NCBI GenBank assembly: GCA_020746875.1 | Contig: JAGTJL010000001.1 | Location: 1,798,001 to 1,862,000 of the forward strand | Length of the DNA stretch: 64,000 nucleotides | Direction: 5' to 3' | Source: Rhexocercosporidium sp. MPI-PUGE-AT-0058 | Taxonomy: Eukaryota; Ascomycota; Leotiomycetes; Helotiales | In this document: positions 12,794 to 25,595 of the stretch, one piece after another | How positions within the stretch are numbered: position 1 is the first letter of the stretch | How the letters are laid out: every line of letters starts with the position of its first letter | Translations under genes and position numbers: made by a program | Notes under the pieces: generated by a model | Seen by the model: only the letters and a program-made list of their open reading frames with translations | What the model was told of the DNA's origin: nothing | Databases searched by the model: none

Positions 12794-14066
12794 GACTACT
12801 GAAAGTCACAGAGAAATCTGGGTGCAGGTTGCGTGGATGTCTTCTTGTCGCGTGCTATGCGGAGGTGTCTTTGCAGAGTTCGAGGTGCCTTGTTATGGGA
12901 GTTGGTGGTGAAAGGCTGACGAGTTCGAGATGCTTTGCTTTGTTTGGGCGGTGTCTGGTTTCTGGATGGATAACGGGGAAAAGCCGTTGGTTGTCGTGGT
13001 GGCACAGTGGGGGGTATAGACCAGGTAGCAGATCCGCGGATAGGCAGACGATCCTCAGATGGACACGATGAAGAAGAATGAAGGGGTTGGAATTGACTAC
13101 ACCGGTCAGGTAGAACAGATTGACGGGTACCGTGGGGATGGAGGCGCGTGAAGGGGAAAAGAAGAAGAAGCGGGCTGGGCCAGCTATTTTTCACCTTTGT
13201 GTTGTTAGCGAGGGCGAGACACTAGCGCCGGGACTTGGGGACAGGGAGAGCCGGCTGAGGAGGGGCGGGAGTAGGAGTGGCTGACGTGAAATCACAACAC
13301 CAAAAGTTGAGACTCTTCTATATCTGCTCCAGGAATAAGATGAAGACCCAGAATAGATGAAGGAGGCGGTTTCTCATTCATCCAGGCTGAAGAGTTTTTA
13401 TTCACAAACTCCTTTGTTCAGCTGCAAGACTGCGTTGGATTGGCTGTCATTGGCTGGCTCAGCCTCTCTCGGCAGACAGCCGAAGCCTCAATGACTCGTA
13501 AGGCTGAGAGGAGAGCTGAGTAGGCTGACAACCGAAAGACAGCCAAACTGATGAAGTTTGAGATGACATTCAAGCTGGTTCATATCTAGACAAACTCATG
13601 AATGGATACTTGGCACGGATATGAGCATGCTGGCAGTGAGTAATGACCTAAGCAAACAATTAACAGCAATGGCCTTGTCACAGGTCTCAGTCCGGACCAT
13701 TCTGATAGCTTGCGTCCAACGCTGTCGAATGACGAATAATTTACTTCTGATGAGCCCTTCTGTTCCCGAGACACCAGTTCATTTTGATTTCGGACTGTTT
13801 CGAATATGGATCCGATTTAGACAAGGCAAGTAGGATTTTTCATGTGATAGCATGTGGCTTGCTAAGCAGTTTACAGCAACCTGCTGAGCTGGTCGGCTTA
13901 GTCCATATTGCCAACTTGCTAGCAAATGCTATATCATGGGAGGTTGGCTAATCTTATCGCTCAAAAGCAAGGAAAATAAATGGATAATTATAATTTGAAT
14001 TGTAGTTTTGTCCATTTCATCCGGGTATCTTTTATATCATGTCAGTCACCTATCAACAATCCCATG
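12794..14066. other. Intergenic, eIF2A promoter side
   Basis: Upstream of eIF2A the first 400 bp is purine/pyrimidine-biased and would carry its 5' untranslated region and promoter. The section 13435-13560 contains copies of GGCTGTC and its complement GACAGCC that could form stem-loops. No coding exon is supported. Confidence 0.45.
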
Positions 14067-16141
14067 TCATACCTTTTCCGTCGCAACAGCAGCAACCTGC
14101 TCCTTCGCTCCCACACCACTGCCATTCCTCTCCGCAACTCCCCTCGCACCCGCAATCTCCGCATCCTCTTTCCTCTGCCTCCTCCTGTCCCCCGCCGCCG
14201 CTCTCTTCCGAATCCTCTCCGCATCCTCCCTCATCTGTTTAATCAACGGACTCCTCGCCCGAATCCGATCACCATACTTATAAAACACAAACGGGATCGG
14301 TATTAAAGCCACCTGTACCAATCCCAGTAGCGTCCCAGCCCATTGTGGCGACATGGCAGAATACATTTTCGGGCCAGCCAAGGGTAACGTCCCTCCAACA
14401 AAGGATCGAACCACGCTATTTCCCGCAAGAGCAGATGCGGCGTAGATGCCATACGAACCAGCAATGTAGTTCGAGGCGTAGATAAAGACCAGGCAGTTCC
14501 CCGCGCCGAATGGAACGCCAGCTAGGATCGGCCATATCCAGTGGATGGTGATTGGGACTGAGGTCCAGGAGAACCATAATTGGCCGATGGGACAGAGGAT
14601 GGAGGCGAAACAAACGATACTGATCGATGCTTCGGGGTAGACGCGACCAGTTTCGGGATCTTTCTTATGGGAATTGACGACTCGGCGGGCTAGAGGTTCC
14701 GTAACGATCGCGAGCATGGTTCCGACTCCTATTCCGATGAAGGCAAGACCAGTAAAACCAAGAGACCAGCCGCGTAACCCGGTATAGATCAATGGGTAGG
14801 CAACGAAGCAGAGATATAGAATTCCATAGATGATCTGTAAGTTTCAATGTCAGTACAGCGCTATCAAGGAAGATCCTTGCCCCATTTGTAAAGCTATGAC
14901 AACAAAGCCCGCAAGCACCAAAACTGAAGAGTGGGGAAACATACAGCAATGTAAGCATTCCAGAACCATAAGATTGGCTCCGTAAATGACAAAATGAAGG
15001 GTCTCGAAAGGTTGACCTTGAGCATTTGAAAGACTGTTGATAATTAGCGTGGAGTTACAATGCATGAGACTCGCCCAACTCACGGCTCGATCTCTGGTCA
15101 TAACGACACCACCATCGGTCATCCCCTGTTTCTTTTCGCATCTTTGCTGCTTTTCTTTGTAGTATAACAGGCGCATAGGTCTCTTGCATCGACGAGCAGA
15201 AGATCCAGCCCGCACCAGACAATATCATTACCAGCCAGTTGGTCCACCGCCATCCGAGATACTCAGCTGCAAAACCGCCAATGAGAGGTCCTGTTACGGG
15301 CCCATTCATCGGACCTATACTCCAGATACTGAATGCTAGAGCCCGATAGTTCTCGGTGACGATGTCCGAAACGGATCCAGGAGCGTTGGCAATCAAAGCG
15401 GATCCAGCAACTGCCCTATTTGCACACATCAGCACCCCGAAGTAAGCATCTCACACGGACAACTTACCCGAAAAATCTAACAACAAGTACTTCTGATAAC
15501 GAGGTAGCCAGTGCACATGGCAATACCATCAGACAGAAGACCGCTAGACTTCCGGCATAAACGATCCTTCTTCCATACATCTCACTCAACGGAGCGAGTA
15601 TCAAACTTCCAACCGCCAATCCGAGGAGGTATGTGGTAACTCCTAAAGTGGCTACTGGCTCACTTGTGACATGGAACTCTTCCATCATTCCTGGCATACT
15701 GCTGGTGTAACTCGTGCTGTACAAAACGACGGTCCATGTCGAGTAACTGACAGCGCCAATGACGACACTCCGATACCATAATGGCCAATTGAGGGGATTA
15801 TCTTTGTCTCCTTCAGCAAAGTCGACTTCGAAAGACGGGAGTCGTGAGCCAGTAGTAGCGAGTGAAGCTCCAGTTCTAGTATATGTCAGCGCCGGACGTG
15901 CAGCTCGCTCTGCTTCGGTAGCGAGGTCGGTTGCCGTCAAGGCCCGTTCCAGGGCTGCCAATGGATTCGAGTTGATCGAATCATGAGAGGAATTTGAATG
16001 TGCGGTGTGTGTTGGTGATGACGAGGTTGTCTGGTTATCTTTCTCGGGATCTACTATCAGTATCCGTTGAGCTTCGGTAGAGGGTGTTGCTGCAGGTGGC
16101 TCTGGGAAATTGTCCTTCTCTGGATCTCTGAACTCCGACAT
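14067..16141 (-). CDS. MFS transporter, DHA1 / polyamine-multidrug type
   Basis: Four exons, 16141-15468, 15415-15084, 15033-14945 and 14834-14067, close into 620 residues with frame-consistent GT-AG introns. The ATG at 16141 is preferred over an upstream non-ATG extension of the same frame. After a hydrophilic N-terminus of about 110 residues come twelve predicted membrane helices. Motif A appears as LAPLSEMYGRR after helix 2, and the antiporter motif as GPMNGPVTGPLIGGF in helix 5. The central loop contains the ETYAPVIL and RKETGDDRWW signatures of the TPO1/FLU1-like subfamily, and RPFILSFTEPILWFWNAYIA begins the second half. The C-terminal 60 residues are strongly basic. The substrate is probably polyamines or drugs at the plasma membrane, by family only. 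Confidence 0.92.
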
Positions 16142-17472
16142 TGTGGCTGTTGGAAAGAAGTCGACTAGACTCCTATTACAGTGGAAATGGCACAAAATGG
16201 GGCGATATCAGGTAGGTAGAAAAACGCCGAGGCACTCGGTAACACACCCCACAGTAGGTAAGAATTGGGAATTATAGAATGCTATGCAAGTAATCGGGAG
16301 AGGACCGTCAAATCGAAGAAGGAGCCACCATGACTTGGTGGATGGCGTGAACAGAAAGATCCGAACAAGTCAAGAGTGAAAAGCTCTTGAGGTTACAGAA
16401 ACAAAATATCAAACAGAGTCAGAGAGAAGACGAGGTATGAGCAACAGTGGGGATAGTGGAGATAGAAGGCTCCAAAACAAATGACAAACCCACCTGTTGC
16501 CCACCAACCGAGAAAAAGTTCCCTATTTGCGTCTAGGGGCGGGGTCCATTCCGTCCCAAAGTCCCCCCAAAGAGCTGGTGGCTTTACTGCAAAGTAGTCC
16601 CCTGTTACTTTTGAGATGGCAGGTTGACGGGGGAAACGTGGTTGTCTCCAGGGTCTTGACAGGCCCCATGCAAGAAGATCTTGGGCCTGGAGATAAGCTT
16701 CTGAAGCCCTGTCTCAGTTTCATTCTCCTATCTTTGAAAGATGTTTGAGGCTGCCCACAAGAGTTTGGAAACGGTTCAAATCCTGAAGTGAAGCCGGAAA
16801 TAAGGCCTTCGTCCGTCCAGTCCTGGCGGTGTGTGGGAGATCTTTGGACAGCATGGGGATTTGAAGATTGCCAGCTGCAGCATGCGACGAAGGCGCAGTC
16901 GTTGCCGTCATACCCGTCTTGTCGCCGATACTTATTGCCATCCCCCCTTGGATCTAGACCCTCGACCTCGAATCGCGTGTGTGCTTCCGTATAAAATTTC
17001 CGAGGAGCGACATATCATAGGGTGACTTCACTCAATCATCCAATAGCGAATATTCGTTGCATGAGGGGCGTGTTGCAGCTGACTTTGGAGCTGCATGTTT
17101 TCTCGTTTGTTTTTGTTGTCGTCCGACTGACAGGTCGTTGGGAAGGTTTATCGTCTCACAGAGTTTTTCGTCTGATGGGTCCTCCGTACTTTAGAGTTTG
17201 TATCTCTGTGGCCTCGTCGGCTCATGCTGCCGAGATGGGCTCATGGGGTGGTTACTTTACCCGCAGCCGTTGTTGTTACCCGAGCTAGGACGGCAAAAGT
17301 TTTTCCGCTCCGGCTTTGAAGCTCTGCGCGATTCCCCTAGCTATCAAACGCGCTCGACTTTTGACGTGACTCTCCACACATCGAATTGCACCAGCGAATC
17401 CGTATCCGAACGGTTGACCCGCCATGATCTTTGCATAAGCTGAGATTGAGTACAAGACTTCTGATCGTTGCA
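16142..17472. other. Intergenic, divergent promoter region
   Basis: About 1.3 kb between the divergently transcribed MFS transporter and WD40-like gene. Open frames are short and mutually overlapping, with no domain. It must hold both promoters. Confidence 0.5.
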
Positions 17473-19402
17473 ATGGCGGAAATATTCTCCAAACCAAGAG
17501 TCTCCAAGAGCTCGCAAAGTATTCAGCTGAGGCATGCTCGTCAAGCTCCGGATATCTCTTTCATTGAAGAGCTGACATCTTCGCAGCTACGAGTTACCAC
17601 ACCGAGTGTACACTGCGAAGGCATATCCCATCCTGTCGCCGAATGGTTCCACGGTCATTCTCTATGGCCATGACAATGGTGTGAAGATAATCTGGAGAGG
17701 CGGGAGAAAGTTTAAGCCACAACAACCGGCATCTGCAGGCCACTTGAAGACTAACGGGTCTGGAAACGCTGCTGTAATATCACTCGACTCTGATGATGAG
17801 GGGGACTCTGCGAAGCAACCATTCGAGGACAAGCCTGAATTCGAATCCGACGAAGAAGAGCTGAACCCTTCACACCCATATCCTGGTACTCTCCAAGAGC
17901 TTGACTTGTGGTTTGGAACTGAAGTCCTGGACCTTGCATTACTACCATCAACTATCTTGAAAGCAGACGGTCCATCATGGCCAGGAGTGAATTCTTTGAA
18001 GCAAAAGATCGTCTTTGCTGCATCTTGCGCTGATAACTCTGTTCGACTGGTCACACTACCCCTTACCCCGCCATCACCAGCCAGCAAAACAAGACCCGAA
18101 CTTCGAAGCGATTTCACACTTGCCAATGCTGGGAAGGGCACTTGGGGCGAGAGAGTTGTGGTCCTGAGTGGACACCATAAACCTTCGGAAGGTGTCTCAG
18201 TCACTGTGGACTTTGCGACAGCGAAGGCAGATTCAAAAGCATCCGCGGATACACAGATCATTGTTGCTTCACATTCTAGAGAAGTGACTGGCCGCTTGCT
18301 TCTATGGCGAATTCCTGTGAAGTTGCCAAATGCCCAGCTCGAGCCCTTTCAGTCGATCTCTCTTGCCTCTCCCGCCAAATCTATTACGTTCAATCCATCA
18401 CTCTCGAGGCAATATTCAAGCCATCTCTTGGTTGCAGAATCCTTTGGAGTTTGTCGCATCTATGATTATAAGCTGGTTCATAAGACACAGGAAGAGCCCT
18501 CGGAGACAAACGCAGCAGAGCATGGAATCTGGCTTCTTTCCCTTTACGCTGGCTTTCTATCCGTGAAAAACGACCCTCAAGCATCACAGCAGACAGGGAC
18601 TCATGCAGGATTTGGTCGGAAAACAATCGTCGATGCTCAATGGGTGTCCGGTGGGCGAGCTGTCATTGTATTACTCAATGATGGAGAATGGGCTATTTGG
18701 GATATCGAGGGAGTTGGTCCAAACGCGCCACAAGGAATCCTTGGTCGCCAAGGGATCAAGGGAGGATCGATATCAGAATACAGTCTGACTGGGTACATCG
18801 ATGGTGCTGCTAAAGTCCGAACTTCTGGTCCACCACAGATTACTAGCTCAAGATTCGTACCCATGACCCCAGGAAGTCGGAAAGCTGCGGATCCATTTAG
18901 TGGACGAGGATCTGACAATCGTGTTCCTGGACAGATATCGGTCGTAGAAATACGCTCCTCTTCGCCTACAGCGCCATCCGAAGAGTCCATTCTCTTCTGG
19001 TTGGGAGACACGTACACAGTCATTCCAAATCTTGCGAAGTACTGGGCAACCAATGCACAGAAGACCGGAGGTTCTGGAAGTCTTTTCAACGGACCATCAG
19101 GAGCTCGAATGATTAAACTAGAGAACATTGATCTTCAAGGCGAGCGCTGCTCGGGAATTGAGCAGATCGTGAAGACTACAACAAGCTCAATAGGGCTGTC
19201 ATCGGAAGTATTGATATTGGGCGAGCACAGATTTACCCTGCTCGCATCCGGGAAGTCTGTTCGTGAACGACCAGCAGAAAAATCTGCCAGCCGTCTTGCA
19301 TTAGTTGAGAAGAGCATCAATGGAGGGCAGCTAGATGTTTTTAGCATTGACCAGGCGCTGGCGAGAATGGAGAATGCGGGAGCACAAAGGAAAATCTTCT
19401 AG
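17473..19402 (+). CDS. WD40-like protein, candidate nucleoporin Nup37
   Basis: Two-exon model, 17473-17531 and 17587-19402, giving 624 residues. The intron has an unusual GC donor (AG|gcatgc) and a normal acceptor (tcgcag), with gctgac as branch site. Only this splice joins the ATG-bearing exon to the long frame and yields SIQLSYELPHRVYTAKAYPI. The rest looks like a degenerate beta-propeller: NGSTVILYGHDNGVKIIWRGG, an acidic loop (SDDEGD, ESDEEE), then PGTLQELDLWFGTEVLDLALLP, VFAASCADNSVRLVTLPLTPP, VVVLSGHH, and IIVASHSREVTGRLLLWRIP. From memory this resembles the filamentous-fungal Nup37 subunit of the Y-complex, which would place it at the nuclear pore. That identity is moderate; membership of a WD40-like family is stronger. 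Confidence 0.72.
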
Positions 19403-20551
19403 TCAGGACACAGGAGAAATGACGAGAGATGTGTTGCTAATGTACAATGATACCCGGAGGAATATTACGCCTCGGTCCTGATTCACAGAATTGTTTCTAT
19501 CACGGTAGGATGCAAGTTTCCTAGCTTGCACTTCTCATTGAACTCTCTCAAATCCCCTTCTTTCCACAAGCATATCTGCACATTCGCAAGGCCAGGTGGA
19601 GTACAAGGCGAGATCATTCCTTGAAACTCTGTATTCCATGCGAGATATTAAACTCCATCTCAGTCTTTCGAGACATCGGGAGTAAAGGAGGCAATAAGCT
19701 GTACCTGCGTCAATGCTAAGGCTAGGACGTGTGGAGGCTATTGCAGTAGTTTCTACTCCCCCTTCTCTTGAACCGCAGGCTCCTCAGGGGGTTCTCGTGG
19801 TTGTGGCGAGGTGGTTATAAATTCTTCTACATTTCAGTTCGCGCGATTGTCTACATTACTTGGTCTTGTATTGGTTCGTGATCGATTTCCTGGGTTCTTG
19901 AGAGCATCCAGGTGGGTGCTTGCGGTTTGTTGAGAGGTCTAAACTTTTATACATATCAATTCGCGCAACCCTACACATCACTCAATCCTGAGTTGTTTCG
20001 CAACCGGACTCTATAATTCATAAAAATTGATGTGTGGATCACCTTGACTCAGCAATTCCGTTTCGAGTTCCGTTCTTCAATCAGGCTGAGTCAGGAGCGA
20101 TGTGCAACAAAATATTTTGTGATGCAGTCTGGATTAGCTCATCGGCAGCAAGGTCCACTTGACCAATTGGAGATGGGTCACGTATTGGTCATGGTGTTGT
20201 TGTTTCTGCAACAGAGGATGATCTTTTCGAGCTTACGAGGGTGCGTTAAATGTGTTCTGATAGAACTATGTCGTATGTTATATGTGGGAATTTGCTCTAG
20301 TCCCGGAAGTAGGCTCAAGTGTACCAAACTTCAACCTGGTTACTAGCAATGTTCACGTCTAGAGCCTGCTAGGCTGAGAGCTATTACAGCTGGCTACAAT
20401 TAATCCTAGACCAGTCTCAATCACAACCCACATCAGATTAAATATAGTTTTCCCTCTATAATTGATTTTGTCTTGTCATATCACTTACGCACCGTTTCCA
20501 AGCGCGACTCACGACTGTATAAAAACTCAATCCGCTTCCTGAAACCCCAAA
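19403..20551. other. Intergenic, nothing recognised
   Basis: AT-rich stretch with one open frame of about 100 codons near 20032-20346 that has no recognisable domain. The sequence just before 20552 should hold the promoter of the next gene. Confidence 0.45.
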
Positions 20552-22414
20552 ATGATCTCCAGGCCAGATATTAGAGCTTCGGCTCCTATCAAGCGCAAGG
20601 TGTGTATCAATACGGTCGCCATACCGAATAAAGCTGCCAAAATCATCAGCATACCACCTCCCAAGTCACACACGAAGCGTCCGAATGGTATCCTTCGAGG
20701 CTCCAATCAAAATCCAACCATCAAATTTCCCACATTCGGGTATATTGACTGCCGAGTATGGGGGGAGAGCACATGTTTCCATTCCAACATGTTTGCACAT
20801 TCTCAAACAAGCTTTGAATCCGAGCTACGATCCGGCCTCTCACCTCCAAGCCCTCGACCTTAATATCCATCTCAGCCTCGGCCCCGATCCCGCAAAAGGA
20901 TCTCCTGGGACCCCAAAATCGTTGCTAAATGGCGCACTCAAAAACAGATAAAAAATTACATCACTACATTCGTCGACATCGAGGAACACTGGTGGGATGA
21001 TCCCGATCAACTGAAAGCTTGCGAGTCCTTCCTCACGACCTCAGATGGGAGGTTGCTTGATGCATTGATGGGCTTGACTCCGGTGGATGTGCAGAAGATG
21101 GTAATGCAGATTCCGGTGAAGGTTAAGGATATGGTTCTATCTATTAGTCGGAAACTTGCCGAGAGTGAGGAGATAGTGGAAGGGGAACTCATGGCGGAGG
21201 GTATTGAGGATACAGATATCGAGACCGAAGATGATGAAGAAGATGATACTGTCGAGGAGGAGAAAATGAATCAAAATTTTGCCGATGAGAAGATCGCTCG
21301 TCAAAATGTTCTCCTAGAGTATGTCGAGAGCCGATTAGAGGATTTCATATTCTGCCGCTATCAGGGAACCTTACGACAACCGTCCGTCTGTCCCAAAGCC
21401 GCTCTTCGAAGTCAGAGCATCACCATCGTCGACCAAGCTACGAAAGACCATGGTCCAACTAGCTACATCGTCAGTTTGGTCCCGTGTCGAAACCGTCCCC
21501 TCCTCTCACCCATCCGCTTCTCACAAGTCCAGATGGCCATGAAACTCTACCGCCAAGACAAGCAATACAAGCACTGGATCAAATCCCTCAAAGACATCGC
21601 AGGCTACTTTGGAAATCCCGCGAACCATTTCATGAGCTCTGAGTGCTGGATCACAGACGATCGTCTCCTTGTTCGAACCCAATCTTGGGTGTATGCACAT
21701 AATCTTGAGCCGGAATCTAAGGCATACGTTCAAGCATATCTGAACGGTGATCATCTACTCATTTATGACAGGAGCCCAATGACATCGTGGGCATGTCGCC
21801 ATCTCAACGCCAGTCCTGATAAACACATGTTTGACTTCGATAACCCCGAAGAGTCAGCTAAAGTCCATCGATGTGACAAATGTGCTATGGAGTATCGCAT
21901 TGATATCGCCAAAAGTATTCCAGTGAGCTGGACACTTGTCTCGCCTCACTCCATCGTTGGCGACGCATTCTGCGCTGTCGTCACCGTCTATCGGGATTTT
22001 GGACGCTGTCTTACACCCTACGATCCGCGATGGATGTCCCACTTCCTCGAGTACGAATACAGCGGGTTCACTGGTGCTTTCCCAGCCGAGAACCAAATGG
22101 TCAGAAATCCTGCTGAGGAAGAATGTGCGAATGATTGGGAAGTGGGTGGGATAATGAGGGCGTTTGAGGATGCGGATGAGACTGACCCTATTGAGCTTTC
22201 GTTGCATGAGTCTGTTTTGAAGCTTCTTCTGTCGACCGAAGAGGAGAGGTGGGAGGAGGCGGAAGAGGAGAGGATGGTAGAATTGGAGAGGCAGCGGCGG
22301 GAACAGGAGGAGTTGGAGAGGAAAGCGAAGGAGGAAGAAGAGAAGGAGAAGTCTTGGGGAAAGAGGCTGAAGGAGAAGTATCAGGCGATAAAGAAGGAGA
22401 AAGAGGCGCCTTAG
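20552..22414 (+). CDS. Uncharacterised fungal protein with Cys/His cluster
   Basis: Not recognised. A three-exon model, 20552-20599, 20650-20739 and 20876-22414, keeps frame throughout and gives 558 residues. The last exon is secure; the first two rest on splice signals only. The N-terminus is basic (RPRSRKRISW). An acidic stretch (TEDDEEDDTVEEE) follows near residue 220. The globular middle contains WACRHLN and, about 20 residues later, HRCDKCAMEYRIDI. This C-x-H ... C-x-x-C arrangement recurs in fungal hypothetical proteins and could bind zinc. The last 75 residues form a charged helix rich in Glu, Arg and Lys (ERMVELERQRREQEELERK), likely a coiled coil. No signal peptide or membrane segment is present, so a cytosolic or nuclear protein is expected. 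Confidence 0.72.
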
Positions 22415-24896
22415 GCCGGGGAGTGAGATTTTGTGCATCAGAAGTCTTATCATCTTATCATCTTATCATCTTGTCTGGTTGCCAAATCTTTTTGATTGTG
22501 AGTGAAGTGGTCGTAAGTATCTCGAGAATATGCTACCGTGTTTTGATGACTCTAATGTAAGTCTCAAGCGCTCTCGCACAGAACACATTTTCTTGTTCTT
22601 GGTCTATTCAAGGAAAGTATTTGCTAAAAAGACGCGGAGGTTGGCGCTGCGATCCAAGCTTATCTCCGCATCATCGGGGACGTTCCCCCAATGTACAAGC
22701 AAGCCCCTCCTCAGCCTCTCTTCCTCCTTATCCTTCTCCTCAAACACCCCACTAACAGAAGAATCCCAAATCAGCTCCCCCTTCATCATCTTCAAAAACC
22801 ACGAGGGCCTCCTCAAGTCCCCATTCCTCCTCGTCCACATCTTCGGGTCTACTCCTTCGAATCCCACCCCTCCATCACCTCTGTGTTCCCGTCATACTAC
22901 GTTTGCTACAAGTATCAGGACCTCAATAGAGACTTTGCGTCTTACCCGTACATGAGAAAGTATTAGTTTTTTGTTATTATGCGGAATTTTTTAGGATTGT
23001 ATTTTAATGTCTGTCCCATGTCAACTCTATCGGATCCTACTTAAATACGTAACTTAGATGGAGGAGTTTTATTGAGAAAAATGCTCGAAGATGCCTTGAT
23101 TCCATTTTTGGAGGATACGATGATGAATGACACAGTGCTGAAAAGTGGAGAGTTGGACGAAAAGCCTACGGGCAAGGACGTGTAGATGAATAAAAAGACT
23201 CAATCGTTGAACGGCTGATCCCTCAAGCTATCACATATGCTCAGTAAATTTCTTGTAGCCACGACAGAAATGACACAGAACCGTAATTTGATTGATTCGT
23301 GACAGATTATCTTCAATTGCCTGAAGTACAGGTCAACAGCAGTCGCTTGGGTGTCTAGATCACGCTCAAAGGAGGCAATGGAAGCGGCTTTGGCATCCTC
23401 ATCTACACAGTGCTAATATGCACCATTTACGGCAGATGGTTGGGCGGTTCAACAAGTGAGAAAATCTTCCGAGGAAGGTAGACGCGTGGTAGTTTAGAAG
23501 CTGCTGTTGCGTCTCTCTAAGTTTAAGCGAGTATGTGGGGAAAAGTAAACATTGATTGTCTAACCTCAGCCGATCCCCTCTTGGTGCCACTAAATGCTGA
23601 TGGCAACCCTAAGATTTAGTATGTGTACATCTCTATTGAAGCACTCACGAGGCATACACAACTGTAATGCATGTACGATGCATTGCGGCAAGTTGGTCAG
23701 AAATATATCCATCACCTTTTTATCATCTTTCACAAGCCATCGCGTCCCACCAACGAAAGCCGACTGTTGGCACTGGTATCTTGGTGCATCTCGAGCACAA
23801 TCTTTGTTTTTGTTCCACATCCGCTATATTTGCTGCGTTTGAAGAATCTAAGCTCCCCGAGATAATCAAGAGTCCTATGGTATAGTACTGCCGTGCCTGA
23901 GTCAATCAGAAAAGTATGCACTTCCTGAGACAAGACGTGTCGACACTGCGGTAATGCTGTGTCATAGGATAAACCTCCTAACCCCAAGAAGTAACCCTAC
24001 GTAGCCGTCACCGAGACCATGAATTAGTCACTACAGGGAAAAAAAGGAATTTAAACCTTCTGCAGGTCATTTGTCAAGCATATATATATATATATACATG
24101 GACTTCGTGATTTTGAGAGCTGAAATTACTCACACTCCGACAAAACAAACTTTTTGGTCATCATAGGATCTAGCGATCCTATTGCTGCTGCTGCTGAGGA
24201 TGCAGTTCAGGCGGCACTGAGAGCTGAATTGGACTAGAGGGTTTTGGACGGCGCGTATCATGGATGCTACTATCAGGAAACCAAACAAGATTGTCGATGC
24301 TATCTGTGGCTCGTGGAGAGTACTGTTGGTGATGTTGGGTGTAATTTAAATCTAACAGTTGAGCAGCGCTTACGAGTACTGCTTGTTGAGCAGCGCTGTT
24401 GTACCTCGAGCGTTAGAAATTTCCGAACTCAATGGCTCGGGGGAGTTAAATGGAGATGTGCAGTCTCGAGGTGGCGTTGGAAAAGAAAAACACGATTCTT
24501 AAATGAATACCCTTGGCTGAAATACTGTCCAAGTGTGCTATGTAATCGAAAACTCACAGCCAAAAATATTGACTGCTGGACTCATAGTTCTTGACATTCT
24601 TGGTGTGCTGCCATATTTCCATTGTGAATTATTTGGGTATGAAATTGACATATCAATTCAGCTACTGAGATTTAGATATCTGAGAATCAGAGTTAGATTG
24701 ATGGATGGAAAATATACAAACCACATTCCAAGAACTTTACCTTGTCTGATGGGAAGAATAGTGTTAGAGGGTACTCTCCAAACAAGGCGGCGGGGTCTTG
24801 GTCTCAGTCACAGGCTAGTCCATTGTAGGATGTGAATCTCGCGCCGTGCTGGTTGTACAAGATTGAAACGCATTATATTCTGATGGAAGAGGCCCT
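22415..24896. other. Long intergenic region with simple repeats
   Basis: About 2.5 kb without a supported gene. It includes three near-perfect copies of an 8-bp CTTATCAT unit at about 22445-22472, a short (TA)n run near 24081-24097 and a short GCT repeat near 24184. Open frames between 22530 and 22970 exist in all phases over a pyrimidine-rich strand and cannot be told from composition effects. Confidence 0.45.
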
Positions 24897-25595
24897 TCAA
24901 CTCTCGCACATCACAGTCAATCCATCAACTACACTCCAGAATCGCCACTCAGCAAGAATACCTACGTCTGCTATATCTGCCTCAAGTAGTAAAACACTCC
25001 CCAACCCCGCGCCATTTCTCTTCCTCGCGGCTCGATCCAATTCCTCCGCACTCTGTTCTAATAAAGCTATAATCGATTGCCAGTGCGACGGCGCTAGTGC
25101 TCTCGAAGTAGTGTCCAGTGGTGACAACTTCAGTGACAAGCTGAGAACGTATTTCGAGCGGTACAGTTGCTCCGTAATGTTTGCTGCAAGGTAGACTGGT
25201 AGAGAGGACGTCTGCGTGTAGGATGGTAACGGAAACTTGATACCATCAAGGTGTTCGGAAAGAAGTTGTTGGGAGAGATCATTAAATATGTATGGGACCC
25301 CAGAGATCATGGGGACACAGACCTGCGAGGAGAGGGAGTAGGTAACCGGGATTGTTTGCTTTAGACCGCAGGAGGATATATTGATTGTGCCGCGGAAAGC
25401 TGTAATTAGCTCTGATGAGGATGTATGGTCTTCTAGGATGGGGTATTGAGATGGTGACGAAACTGATATGAGGCGTCGGGGTGCCTTCGAATGTGAGGAT
25501 GGAGGATGTGCTGATTGCCTTGAGATGACTGGGCTAGCAATCGCGGTGCGCAGGGAAAGCAGCAGGTATGCTATTCGGTAGATTGACTGGATCAT
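24897..25595 (-). CDS. Small secreted protein, orphan
   Basis: Not recognised. Single exon; 232 residues from the ATG at 25595. The open frame runs 24 codons further upstream, but the internal ATG is followed at once by a good signal peptide (MIQSIYRIAYLLLSLRTAIASP), which decides the start. The mature part is Ser-rich at first and has only three cysteines. It contains a block reading CGLKQTIPVTYSLSSQVCVP, then hydrophobic and helical segments, and ends in a hydrophobic WRFWSVVDGLTVMCES. It lies alone between long intergenic stretches. It could be an effector-like or wall-associated secreted protein, but nothing in the sequence fixes a function. Confidence 0.62.
   Translation of the reverse strand: MIQSIYRIAYLLLSLRTAIASPVISRQSAHPPSSHSKAPRRLISVSSPSQYPILEDHTSSSELITAFRGTINISSCGLKQTIPVTYSLSSQVCVPMISGVPYIFNDLSQQLLSEHLDGIKFPLPSYTQTSSLPVYLAANITEQLYRSKYVLSLSLKLSPLDTTSRALAPSHWQSIIALLEQSAEELDRAARKRNGAGLGSVLLLEADIADVGILAEWRFWSVVDGLTVMCES

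Noticed and set aside
16771..16790. GGTTCAAATCC string like a tRNA T-arm
   Set aside because: The flanking bases do not form the 5-bp T-stem and no acceptor or anticodon arm is present nearby.
17532..17586. Frameshift at the start of the WD40-like gene
   Set aside because: A GC-AG intron explains the frame change and gives a better N-terminus than a frameshift would.
17662..18261. Minus-strand frame of 199 codons
   Set aside because: Antisense shadow of the WD40-like gene; no domain.
22604..22867. Minus-strand frame of 87 codons with protein-like composition
   Set aside because: The strand is strongly purine-biased, frames are open in several phases, and no start context, splice site or domain supports a gene.
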